DNA of 43,853 nucleotides from an uncultured Spirochaetota bacterium. GTDB taxonomy: Bacteria; Spirochaetota; Spirochaetia; Treponematales; Rectinemataceae. A program made the translations under genes and the position numbers. Below the pieces are notes generated by a model. It did not search any database. It was not told where the DNA came from and saw nothing but the letters and a program-made list of their open reading frames with translations. This document shows, in pieces, positions 23,454 to 31,655 of the stretch. The stretch is from contig CAIJMU010000113.1 of NCBI GenBank assembly GCA_903821875.1, positions 1 to 43,853 of the forward strand, in the 5' to 3' direction. How positions within the stretch are numbered: the stretch's first letter is position 1; every line of letters starts with the position of its first letter.

Positions 23454-24257
23454 GTGGCGATCTCGTTCTCCGGCCTCGCATGCACTCCGCGCATCGCGGG
23501 CGACAAAACGACGAACCAAGTCCTTTTCGTCATCGAGAACGATAGGCAGTCCGGCGTTGTCGTTTCTATCCGAAGGCTCATGGTGTTCATGGACCCCGGA
23601 CTAGGGGCCTTGACCGACGTCACTCCCCCGGTTCGCGGCTACCGTTCCTCGGTTGATATCGAGGAACGGGGGGCAAGCCTGCTTTCTAAGGGCGCTTTCG
23701 ACACCTCGCAGACAAGCTCTGCCGAGGTCGAGCTGTGGGGTGGAAGCACTCCCGATCTAGCCGGAAAAGGAGAACTCGCGGCGACGATAACAGCCCCGTC
23801 ATTTGGGAACATGATCGCCCGGAATCACACCGCAGTGGAACAGGTCATATCGACCGAGGTGACCCTCCTTCCGACGCTCGTCTCCAAGATCCCCTACAAG
23901 CTCTATCCCGGCCAGTCCTACGTTGTCCGCGTCGATGCTGCGGCTGCGGCAAGCAATCCCGTGACCAACACCTGGATGGTCAACTGCTGCTGGCAGGAGG
24001 AGCCCGTCGCGGTGCACGCGATATCCGGGACCGTGACGAATGGCGGAACCGGCGTCGTCGGCGCGAAGGTGCTCGTCCTCATCGCGGACGATACCTCCCT
24101 CACGAATGCCTACCTCTGGGCGACCATCACAACCGGCGCGGGAGGAACCTGGTCATGCGCCACCATTCCTGACGGCAAGATCGCCTTTGCCTACGCTCAG
24201 CACGACGCCGGAGGCGGCACCTACTACACGGCAGCCGGAGCGCCCTTCGTGAGCTGA
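23454..24257 (+). CDS. Probable virion protein with C-terminal Ig/CarboxypepD-like domain
   Basis: Residues 1-185 are paralogous to the preceding gene product. The extra C-terminal part starts VHAISGTVTNGGTGVVGAKV and continues to AYLWATITTGAGGTW, a pattern of carboxypeptidase-regulatory-like or Big-type beta domains often found on phage surfaces. The start is GTG 23454 with GAGG 8 bases upstream. Likely a decoration or fibre protein that gained a carbohydrate- or surface-binding domain (inference). Confidence 0.65.
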   Translation: MAISFSGLACTPRIAGDKTTNQVLFVIENDRQSGVVVSIRRLMVFMDPGLGALTDVTPPVRGYRSSVDIEERGASLLSKGAFDTSQTSSAEVELWGGSTPDLAGKGELAATITAPSFGNMIARNHTAVEQVISTEVTLLPTLVSKIPYKLYPGQSYVVRVDAAAAASNPVTNTWMVNCCWQEEPVAVHAISGTVTNGGTGVVGAKVLVLIADDTSLTNAYLWATITTGAGGTWSCATIPDGKIAFAYAQHDAGGGTYYTAAGAPFVS

Positions 24258-24258
24258 C

Positions 24259-24873
24259 ATGGCATACACCCCCCCGGCTCGAACGGCAGTCGATTTTCCG
24301 CTCTCTTCGTTGACCCCGGCGGGGCGGAGCGCGGTTAATTTTGCCTTCATTGTTGGAGGTGGCGGCACCGATTCTCTGACCGCAAGCGGCATCACCGCCA
24401 GTCCAGCCGTCGGGAATCCGGCAATCGGGGAAAAGCACGCACTGTCTGCGACGGGGATAGTGTCGAGTCCTGTTGTTGGGTCGCCTGCCATTGGTCAATC
24501 ACATGCCCTCGTGGCAACGGGAATTGCATCTTCGCCCATCGTCGGGGTGCCAGCCGTCGGGCAAGTCCACAATCTTGGGGCGGCGACTCCGGCTATAGGG
24601 AATCCCGTTCTCGATACTCCCGCCATAGGACAGATTCACGCGCTCTTGGCAATCGGGCTGGCTTCTGGCGATCCGGGCGCCGATTTCCCGATCATGCTTC
24701 AGCTTCACGTTCTCAATGCCACCGGCCTTCTTGTGGGGGCTCCGGAAGTCGGTATGCCCGATTTCGCTCTTCCGACCGCGAATTTTGGTTCGGTCATAAT
24801 GGGGGGGGATGGAGCAAGGTATACTCAGCTTACCTCTTGGCATCGGGGCAGTGGCGTGAAGCCAAGGAATTGA
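24259..24873 (+). CDS. Protein built of 22-residue tandem repeats
   Basis: The 204-residue product has six repeats with a 22-residue period beginning near residues 40, 62, 84, 106, 130 and 152 (LSATGIVSSPVVGSPAIGQ, LVATGIASSPIVG...). The first three are closest; later ones decay. Such short repeats with fixed Gly, Pro and His positions suggest a repeating beta-structure fibre. The C-terminus is unrelated and basic. It closes the group of probable surface proteins. No family named. Confidence 0.6.
   Translation: MAYTPPARTAVDFPLSSLTPAGRSAVNFAFIVGGGGTDSLTASGITASPAVGNPAIGEKHALSATGIVSSPVVGSPAIGQSHALVATGIASSPIVGVPAVGQVHNLGAATPAIGNPVLDTPAIGQIHALLAIGLASGDPGADFPIMLQLHVLNATGLLVGAPEVGMPDFALPTANFGSVIMGGDGARYTQLTSWHRGSGVKPRN
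24376..24781 (+). repeat. Six 66-base coding repeats
   Basis: The DNA encodes six degenerate copies of a 22-residue unit with consensus L.ATGI.SSP.VG.PAIGQ.HA. The last copies have diverged strongly, so the array is old or under relaxed constraint at its 3' end. Confidence 0.65.
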
Positions 24874-24928
24874 AGGTTTTGGCAGGCGGAGCCTGGCGCG
24901 ACGTGGTTTCATAGAATAGGAGATACCG

Positions 24929-27900
24929 ATGTTCAGCAGAATCGAACGCTACGCTTATGACTCGAACGGGCTCGCTCGGCTCAGCAAATCAGGGGTCCTC
25001 GACGTGGAGCCCGACGGCTATGTCGAGCTTTCGATCCGCGAATACCTCCTCATGCGGAAGTCCCTTAAGCTCGCCAACGAAAGCCTGCGCATGGAAAAGG
25101 CCAAGGTGAAGATGCCTGCCGGTGCGCGGTGGATCACGGTCCATCCGAACGGCGCCGAGGACGGCACGCCGATCATGATCCAGGATACCGGGAAGGGGAC
25201 GGCTCACGTTATCGCGGGCGCGGGCGGCAAGCTCAACGGGCTCAAGCTGAACAAAATCAAGAGCAAGGAAGAGTACGCGGCGGTCATGGAGCAAAGGACC
25301 GAGGAGAAGAAGAAAAAGAAGCTGGAAGAGCGGCTTCGCGAGCAAGAGACGGTATCGCAGATGCGGCCAGAGGAGCGGAAGGAATTCAAGGCTCAGAAGA
25401 AAGCCGCCAAGGACGCGCAGAAGCAGACCGAGAGCGACCGGAAAGACACGCGGGCCAAGGCGGAGGAGGAATTCGCCAGCTACTTCGCGGGGCTCGTGGA
25501 CTGGGACCAGGCTCCCATCGAGGACGATTTCAGGGAAGCCCGAAAGGGAATCCTCAAGGAAATGGCGGAGGCCGAGGAAGAGGGCGACAGGGCGAGGGTG
25601 AAGCGCCTCGAAAAAGAGCTCGACGTGACAAAGAAGGCCGAGGAGCGGGCACTGAAAAGCCAGCGCTCCAACTTCCTGGCCTCGGCGAAGGACGCGGTGC
25701 GCCAGATTCAGCGCGAACTCATCGGTGACAAGGACCTGCGGGAGCAAGTCGAGGCGGGCCTCGGCGGGGCAACAGGCGCGGATGAAGCGATACGCACCGA
25801 GAACACCGGGAAGGGGAAGGGGTTCGTCGCGGAGTACCGGGAAAACGCCGAGCGCAAGGGAGGGCTGGACGCCGAAGCTCTCCGGGAGGAGAAAAATCAG
25901 GTCTTCTCTGACCGCATGGCTGAAATCGCGCAGGAAAACCCGAGCCTGGCCTTCATGATCACGAAGGGTATCGAGACGAACCGGCAGATCAACGGCATCA
26001 AGAATGACCTCTATGAAAAAGAGGATACGCCGAGGAAGCCCATCGCGGAGGTCGAAAAGAGGACCGAGGTACTGAAGCGCTACCTGGAGATGAAAAAGAA
26101 GCTCGCCGAGATCGAGAAGAAGGAAGGGGGCGGGACTCAGGTGAAGCTCGACGGGACACCCGATGAGGCCGTCGACTCCGTGGAAGACCTCGCCTATGGG
26201 AAGGGAGTCTCCATCGACTTCAAGGAACTTCTCGATGCTGATCTTGACGACGAAATAGAGCGGATCAAGACGGAGCGCCAAGCCGCCGTCCACTCCTCCC
26301 TTCTCGACACGATAGCCAAGAATCCCGGCGGGGCTGAAAAGTGGATCGCGAACGGGAACTACTCGGGGTTCAACTCCATCGCCCTCGCGGCGTTGAAGAC
26401 GGAAGGCCTAGACCGGGACACCGTAGACCTTCTTGGGGTAGGGGCAAGCGCAAAGCTCCTTGCCATGACGGCGCGCCATTCCATGCCGGCCGAGGCCTAT
26501 AAAGACTTCGCCGAGGGCATGGAACGCTACCATGAGGCCGTGAACGAGACGATAGCCGCCGAGGCGGTGGAGCGCGGGAAGGAGCTCATCGCTCGTGCGG
26601 AGTCCATCAAGGAGGAGGTCGCCGCGAACCCTTCGGACCTCGCGGCCGTCGCCGAACTCAATGAGGCCCGGCTCCAGTACCTCGACGAGGCGAACCGGAT
26701 CATCGGTCAGGCCCTCGGGAGTTTGGAGGCCTCGGCGGCCATGGTTGTCGAGCTGAAGGGGTCGAAGGACCCCGAATCGATCGAAGTGAACCTCGGGGAA
26801 ATCTCGAACGAGGACACGATCATCAGGATGCACGCCCTCGGGTTAGAAAAGGGAGACTATTCCATCGATTCGCTTGGTGGGAGCAAGATCGTCACCATCA
26901 GCACGCCCGGCAAGCTCATTCATCCCGTCGATGCTGAGGAGCTGGCCGTCGAGCAAGAGGTCGACGCGATCAAGTCGGGTGCCCGTGACGAGGACGGATG
27001 GATGCCTGCGGGGCTCGTGCGGCGGGACGCGGAAAGCTACGAAGACCCCGGACCCGACGAGGAGCTTCCGGCCGGAGACGTGGACAATCAGAGCCTCGGT
27101 GACGACGCGGAAGCCATCCACAAGACCGAGGAGGCCGCCCATCGGACGCTCGGCGAGATGCCGGAGGGTTCCTTCGCCTTCAAGTCGGTGGAAGACCTAT
27201 CGCCCCAAGAGCAAACCGACCTGCGGCGGTACTGGGAGCGGGAACTCTACCAGGGGAGCATGGCGGAGACGACGGCAGGACAGAACATGAAGACCGGGAA
27301 GGCCGTCTCCAAGCAGGCCGCATGGTCGAAATTCCTGAAAGGCGAACACGGGGGAAGCGAAGCGGGAGCCTTCGAGGCCATCAAGAGCGACCTCATCGCG
27401 AATCATTCGACCGAGGACATGTTCGGCGAGAAGGATATCCCGCCCCTGGCCCGCGTCATTCCCGGCAACTGGGGCACCTATCGTGCGAACGTGGAGGGCG
27501 CCCGAGAGCTTTTCAGCGCGATCGATGATCTCCGGGACCCCTCCTTGGTGACGGATGCCGCTGCGGCCGAGCGTGAGGTCAAGAAGCTCGAAGGGGAGCT
27601 TCCCGGAAAGCTCACCGAACTCTACCAGGCGCAGATGAAGGACCACTACCTGAAGTGGATGTCGGGGCATACCGAGGAGGAATTCAGGGCCGGGGAATCA
27701 CGGCAGGAACGGAGTCCGTGGGGGGAATACGTCCGGATGCACGGGGACGTTGGCAACGCTCAGGCCTCCATCTTGGATCGGATTCGGGGCGACTTCACGG
27801 CGCGTTTCGTCAAGAACTATGGCCAAGTGACCGGGAAAAAGCTCGCGACGCGGGCCGAGAAAATAAGGAACGCTCAGGATCACGTGCTTGGCATGCTCCA

Positions 27901-29836
27901 TCGGGACGTTCGCGATTCCTACACGGAACGCTTCAAGCGCGAGATGGGCGAGGCCGGCGGGGACCTCGCAAACCGGAGCAACGGCCGCCTCGCCTCCGGA
28001 TCGTGGAAGGACAAGCTTGGGGGGTATCTGGAGGAGAAGAAGCGGGCCGATGCCGCCCAAGGCGACATGTTCGGCGACGCCGATCTGAAGCAGGACGACG
28101 GGACCGAGGTTCGTTCCATCGGGAAGCGGGCAGAAACGCAGTTGGCTTCGATGCTTCCCGAGCTTTCGCAGAATCAGCTTCGCGGGCAACGGTTCAAGGT
28201 CAACACCATGCAGGCCAAGGGCGAACGGCAGAGGGCCATCAAGATGTTCGAGGCCACGAAGCGAATGAACCTCAGTTTCGGGACCGGGAAGGGGAAGACG
28301 ATCATCTCGATCGGGGCTTTCACCGAGCTAAAATCGAAGGGCAAGGCGAAGCGCGCCATTTTCGCCGTCCCATCCGTCGTCCAATCGCAGTTCGGCAACG
28401 AGGCCAACACCTTCTGCGAACCGGGGAAGTACCGGGTGAAGTCTGACCCGTCGCTCACGCGCGAGGGCCGCATCGAAGCCATGAAGGACGGCAAGCTCGA
28501 CATGGTGGTGTTCACGCATCAATCCCTGCGCGACGACATGGTGCATCTCATGGCCCGGAACAACGGCATGAGCCCGGAAGCGATGAAGGAGCACTTCAAC
28601 GCCAAGGGCGCCGAAGAGCGCCGCAAGATTCTCGGCGACACGCTCGCGAAGGAGGGGATTTCCTTCGACATGCTGACGGTCGACGAGGCCCACTACACGA
28701 CGAACCGGAAGGGGAAGGACGACACGACGCTCTCGAACGTCATGGATGCCCTGAACGGGAACGTCTCGTACTTCATGAATCAGACGGCGACGCCGGTCAA
28801 GAACGACATTTCCGAGGCCTACGACATGCTCCACAAGGTGGCCCCCGGCCGCTTCACCGACCGGAATGAGTTCATCAAGCGGTACGGCGTCGACTCTGAC
28901 TTCTCGCGCCGATCGCTCCAGCGCCTTATCTCGCGGTACAACTACGCGAGCCCGACGGTTACGGGCGTGAAGCGAAGCTCCAAGAGGGAAGTCGTACCGC
29001 TCGCCGGAGACCAGGCGGCCGAATATGAGAAGGTCGAATCGATGTTCAAGCGCGCAAGCAAGGCGCAGCGTTCGGGCACGGTGGACGTGGAGGCGATGAA
29101 ATTCCTTTCGCCGAGTTCCTTCCGGAACCAGGGCGCCGAGAAGCATGAAGAGATAGCGCGGCGGCTCCAGGAGTCCTCCGGGACGATCAAGGAAGAGGCG
29201 CTGAACCGGGCCGTGAATCAGTTCGACTGGAAGCACAACGCCAAGATCGGAAAGACGGTCGACCTCATCGAGAAGAAGATTTACGACGCGGACAATCCGA
29301 AGACGGCGAGCAAGGCCGGTGATCGCAAGCCCGGCGTCGTCTTCGCCCACAATATCCAGACCGTCGAGAATCTTCGGGCAGCCCTTACGGCGAAGGGGCT
29401 CCGCGTCGGAATCATCCAGGGAAGCATGAACGGCGCCGAAAAGGAAAAGGTGAAGGTCGGATTCAACCCCCCGAACCCTAAGGATCGCGTCTACGACATC
29501 ATGCTCTGCTCCGACGCGGGCGCGACGGGGCTGAACCTCCAGAATGCTGCCTACCTCGTGAATTTCGACCTTCCCCAGACTTCCTGGGTGAAGCAGCAAC
29601 GCGAGGGCAGGATCGACCGCATGGGGCAGGCCCATCAGGAAATCGAGTACCACGATATCGTTTCCGACACGGACCACGAAAAAAAGAAGTGGGAGAGGAT
29701 TCAGCGAAAGAAGGCTCTCGGGAGCATCTTCGAAGAGGACCCCGGCGTGCTCGACGATACGGGCCTCGCCTCGACCATCGCGGCCGTGAAGCAGGATCGG
29801 TACAATCAGGGCATCGAAAAGGAGAAGGCGGCATGA
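24929..29836 (+). CDS. Second giant SNF2-type helicase polyvalent protein
   Basis: The 1635-residue product has a long N-terminal region that is highly charged and coiled-coil-like (about residues 110-240), further helical regions to about residue 1060, and a C-terminal superfamily 2 helicase: LSFGTGKGKTI with Walker A at 1118-1124, TVDEAHYTT with DEAH at 1252-1255, NQTATPVKN, VVFAHNIQTV, and REGRIDRMGQ from Arg1558. Unlike the 12081 product I see no AdoMet or NPPY-type motif. Only a faint trace of the tag is seen near the N-terminus (LRMEKAKVKMPAGARWITV). AGGAG lies 8 bases before ATG. It probably travels with the genome and remodels or translocates on DNA after entry. Confidence 0.85.
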   Translation: MFSRIERYAYDSNGLARLSKSGVLDVEPDGYVELSIREYLLMRKSLKLANESLRMEKAKVKMPAGARWITVHPNGAEDGTPIMIQDTGKGTAHVIAGAGGKLNGLKLNKIKSKEEYAAVMEQRTEEKKKKKLEERLREQETVSQMRPEERKEFKAQKKAAKDAQKQTESDRKDTRAKAEEEFASYFAGLVDWDQAPIEDDFREARKGILKEMAEAEEEGDRARVKRLEKELDVTKKAEERALKSQRSNFLASAKDAVRQIQRELIGDKDLREQVEAGLGGATGADEAIRTENTGKGKGFVAEYRENAERKGGLDAEALREEKNQVFSDRMAEIAQENPSLAFMITKGIETNRQINGIKNDLYEKEDTPRKPIAEVEKRTEVLKRYLEMKKKLAEIEKKEGGGTQVKLDGTPDEAVDSVEDLAYGKGVSIDFKELLDADLDDEIERIKTERQAAVHSSLLDTIAKNPGGAEKWIANGNYSGFNSIALAALKTEGLDRDTVDLLGVGASAKLLAMTARHSMPAEAYKDFAEGMERYHEAVNETIAAEAVERGKELIARAESIKEEVAANPSDLAAVAELNEARLQYLDEANRIIGQALGSLEASAAMVVELKGSKDPESIEVNLGEISNEDTIIRMHALGLEKGDYSIDSLGGSKIVTISTPGKLIHPVDAEELAVEQEVDAIKSGARDEDGWMPAGLVRRDAESYEDPGPDEELPAGDVDNQSLGDDAEAIHKTEEAAHRTLGEMPEGSFAFKSVEDLSPQEQTDLRRYWERELYQGSMAETTAGQNMKTGKAVSKQAAWSKFLKGEHGGSEAGAFEAIKSDLIANHSTEDMFGEKDIPPLARVIPGNWGTYRANVEGARELFSAIDDLRDPSLVTDAAAAEREVKKLEGELPGKLTELYQAQMKDHYLKWMSGHTEEEFRAGESRQERSPWGEYVRMHGDVGNAQASILDRIRGDFTARFVKNYGQVTGKKLATRAEKIRNAQDHVLGMLHRDVRDSYTERFKREMGEAGGDLANRSNGRLASGSWKDKLGGYLEEKKRADAAQGDMFGDADLKQDDGTEVRSIGKRAETQLASMLPELSQNQLRGQRFKVNTMQAKGERQRAIKMFEATKRMNLSFGTGKGKTIISIGAFTELKSKGKAKRAIFAVPSVVQSQFGNEANTFCEPGKYRVKSDPSLTREGRIEAMKDGKLDMVVFTHQSLRDDMVHLMARNNGMSPEAMKEHFNAKGAEERRKILGDTLAKEGISFDMLTVDEAHYTTNRKGKDDTTLSNVMDALNGNVSYFMNQTATPVKNDISEAYDMLHKVAPGRFTDRNEFIKRYGVDSDFSRRSLQRLISRYNYASPTVTGVKRSSKREVVPLAGDQAAEYEKVESMFKRASKAQRSGTVDVEAMKFLSPSSFRNQGAEKHEEIARRLQESSGTIKEEALNRAVNQFDWKHNAKIGKTVDLIEKKIYDADNPKTASKAGDRKPGVVFAHNIQTVENLRAALTAKGLRVGIIQGSMNGAEKEKVKVGFNPPNPKDRVYDIMLCSDAGATGLNLQNAAYLVNFDLPQTSWVKQQREGRIDRMGQAHQEIEYHDIVSDTDHEKKKWERIQRKKALGSIFEEDPGVLDDTGLASTIAAVKQDRYNQGIEKEKAA

Positions 29837-30054
29837 AGGATCGAAGGGAAGAACTCTACAGGCTCCTCGCGCGCGCCGGGCGCCGTCGGGCGGAGGCTGA
29901 GGCGACTCGGGATTCAATCGATGCGACCATGGCCCATGCCTTCGACGAGAACCAGGCGAACGTCGAGATTGTCCGGCGGAAGGCGCAAGGGGGCGATGAG
30001 GCAGCCGGGGCCGGGTATCTGGCGCTCCTTCGGGGACGGCGGACTATCTCTTGA
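29833..30054 (+). CDS. Small helical protein
   Basis: The 73-residue product begins MKDRREELYRLLARAGRRRA and is almost wholly helical and rich in Arg, Ala and Glu. The start overlaps the helicase stop (ATGA at 29833-29836), so it is co-translated with it. It ends just at the next promoter. No family recognised. Confidence 0.6.
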   Translation: MKDRREELYRLLARAGRRRAEAEATRDSIDATMAHAFDENQANVEIVRRKAQGGDEAAGAGYLALLRGRRTIS

Positions 30055-30078
30055 CATTCGGCACTTGCACGATACATT
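30051..30078 (+). promoter_or_regulatory. Promoter for the protease-capsid operon
   Basis: TTGACA (30051-30056), 16 bases, TACATT (30073-30078). The -35 box overlaps the previous stop codon. It should drive the head maturation and capsid genes. Confidence 0.6.
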
Positions 30079-30126
30079 CTGAAGCAGTACAGTATCAGTA
30101 GAACTTCCGGCGTCGAATGGAGATTC

Positions 30127-30160
30127 GGGCCGCATACCCCTCGGGGCGTGCGGCCCTTTT
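30127..30160 (+). terminator. Terminator-like leader hairpin before the protease gene
   Basis: GGGCCGCA (30127-30134) pairs with TGCGGCCC (30149-30156), with an inner CCCC/GGGG stem, followed by TTTT and soon by TTTTT. It stands between the promoter and the gene it should serve, so it is an attenuator or the 3' end of a short RNA. The preceding sequence (GGCG, TCGAA, GGA, TCGGGCCG) resembles the leader at 5020-5044. Confidence 0.65.
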
Positions 30161-30185
30161 CGTTTTTCCGGCGCCATGGAGACGC

Positions 30186-31640
30186 ATGAACGGCATCGGG
30201 CTCGACGATCGCATCTACCTCGAACTCACCCTGTCGAAGGCCATCGAGACCGACGAACACGGGAATTGGATCATCGAGGCCGAGGCGTCAAACGAGAACC
30301 TGGACTTTGACGGCCAGGTTGTGCTTCAGCGCGCGCTCTCGGGGTCTAAGGATTATTTCCTCTCGAACGGCGTCATTTCCTACGATCACCGTCACCTTCG
30401 CGCCGATCCCGAGGACCCGAATTGGTCGCCCGAGAAGTACATCATCGGCGAACCGATCGATGTGACGACGCGCGGGGACAGCACCTTCGTCACGGCGAAG
30501 CTCTACAAGTCGAATGCCGTGGCGCGCGAGGTCATCAAGAAGCTCCAGGACGGCTCCACGAGGATGAAGACCTCGGTCGGCGGGAAACGCCCCGAGATCG
30601 TCTCGACCTTCGATTCCGGCCTCGGACGGGCGGTGGAGAAGGTCGTCCGGGTGCTTTGGGACGAACTTGCGATCACCTTCAAGCCCGTCAACCAGACGCT
30701 TGAACCCGTGGCCCTCTCCAGCGCCGCTTTCGTGAAATCCCTTGAAGCTGGCTTCGCTACCGATTCCTCCGCGATGACCGGGGGACGGGCGATGATCCCG
30801 TCCGACCTGGGAGGAGGCCGAGGGCGCAAGGCCGATATCTACGCTGTCGTCATGGCATTGGCTTACGGAGACGTGAGCAATGACGAAGAAGCCGAACAGC
30901 TTTTGAAGAATCGCGGGTGCTCGTCCGAAGAGGCGAAGACAATCCTGCGAGACTTAGTTTCCAAGAAAGACAGGATCAAGGAGGAGGTTTCCATGACTGA
31001 TCCCAATCTCACCAAGGCCTTCGATGAGTCCATCGAGACTCTTGAGAAGTCCATGAAAAAGCCCAAGAAGGCAGCCACCGAACCCGACGGCGACGAGGAA
31101 GGCTTTCCCGAATTCCCGCCCGAGGAGGCCCTGAAGGCGGATGCCCCCGAGGGCGAGGACCCCGACGAGGAGGGTGATGCCGACGCGCCTCCCCCCAAAC
31201 CCCCCAAGAAAAAGGGGATGCAGAAGTCGGTCTACGAGGAGATGCGCGAAAGCTCGTCCGATTTCCTCGACGTGACGCCCTTCCTCGACAATCTCACGAA
31301 GAGCATTTCGAAGCGGCTCTCCGCGATGGAGCGCCAGGTCTCCGAGATGGTCACCTTCCAGAAGTCCATGGGGGGCGCCCTCGTCAACACCGGCAAGCTC
31401 GTGAAGAGCATGGCGGATGGTCCGATGCCGCGTCAGGCTGTCGTGAATAAGCAGGATCGCGCCTTCACCGGCTCCGATGGAAAGCCTGCCACGATGACCC
31501 GGCAGGAGATCATCCAGAAGTCGCAGCAGGCCGTCAGAGAGGGCAAGATGTCGCTCCAGGATGCCGCGATCATCGAGGAACGCCTCAACAAAGGCATCGC
31601 CCTCAACGACGGCACGCTCCGTCTCATCAAGTCCATATAA
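30186..31640 (+). CDS. Head maturation protease with C-terminal scaffold part
   Basis: The 484-residue product has an N-terminal part with GVISYDHRHL and, about 65 residues on, STRMKTSVGG, consistent with the His and Ser of prohead proteases. After residue 188 comes AGFATDSSAMTGGRAMIPSD, a segment also present near the N-terminus of the major capsid protein. The C-terminal 215 residues are acidic, proline-rich and helical (EEMRESSSDFLDV, SKRLSAMERQVSEM), as in scaffolds. An internal start at 30993 has a near-perfect ribosome site. GGAG lies 5 bases before ATG 30186, which defines the start. It would shape the prohead, then clear the scaffold. Confidence 0.78.
   Translation: MNGIGLDDRIYLELTLSKAIETDEHGNWIIEAEASNENLDFDGQVVLQRALSGSKDYFLSNGVISYDHRHLRADPEDPNWSPEKYIIGEPIDVTTRGDSTFVTAKLYKSNAVAREVIKKLQDGSTRMKTSVGGKRPEIVSTFDSGLGRAVEKVVRVLWDELAITFKPVNQTLEPVALSSAAFVKSLEAGFATDSSAMTGGRAMIPSDLGGGRGRKADIYAVVMALAYGDVSNDEEAEQLLKNRGCSSEEAKTILRDLVSKKDRIKEEVSMTDPNLTKAFDESIETLEKSMKKPKKAATEPDGDEEGFPEFPPEEALKADAPEGEDPDEEGDADAPPPKPPKKKGMQKSVYEEMRESSSDFLDVTPFLDNLTKSISKRLSAMERQVSEMVTFQKSMGGALVNTGKLVKSMADGPMPRQAVVNKQDRAFTGSDGKPATMTRQEIIQKSQQAVREGKMSLQDAAIIEERLNKGIALNDGTLRLIKSI
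30993..31640 (+). CDS. In-frame nested scaffold protein (internal start)
   Basis: Within the protease gene and in the same frame, ATG 30993 is preceded at 5 bases by AAGGAGGAGG (30978-30987), a stronger site than that of the full gene. The product would be 215 residues starting MTDPNLTKAFDESIE: acidic, helical, proline-rich in the middle, the type of phage scaffold. Nested scaffolds inside protease genes are known in lambda (Nu3 within C). That this start is used is inferred from the site alone. Confidence 0.6.
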   Translation: MTDPNLTKAFDESIETLEKSMKKPKKAATEPDGDEEGFPEFPPEEALKADAPEGEDPDEEGDADAPPPKPPKKKGMQKSVYEEMRESSSDFLDVTPFLDNLTKSISKRLSAMERQVSEMVTFQKSMGGALVNTGKLVKSMADGPMPRQAVVNKQDRAFTGSDGKPATMTRQEIIQKSQQAVREGKMSLQDAAIIEERLNKGIALNDGTLRLIKSI

Positions 31641-31655
31641 GGAGGGAAGAGCAAT

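Noticed and set aside
28328-29917. Long - strand open frame opposite the second helicase
   Set aside because: It is the antisense of a region with clear helicase motifs; its composition (Arg, Val, Leu, His-rich) is that of a shadow frame.
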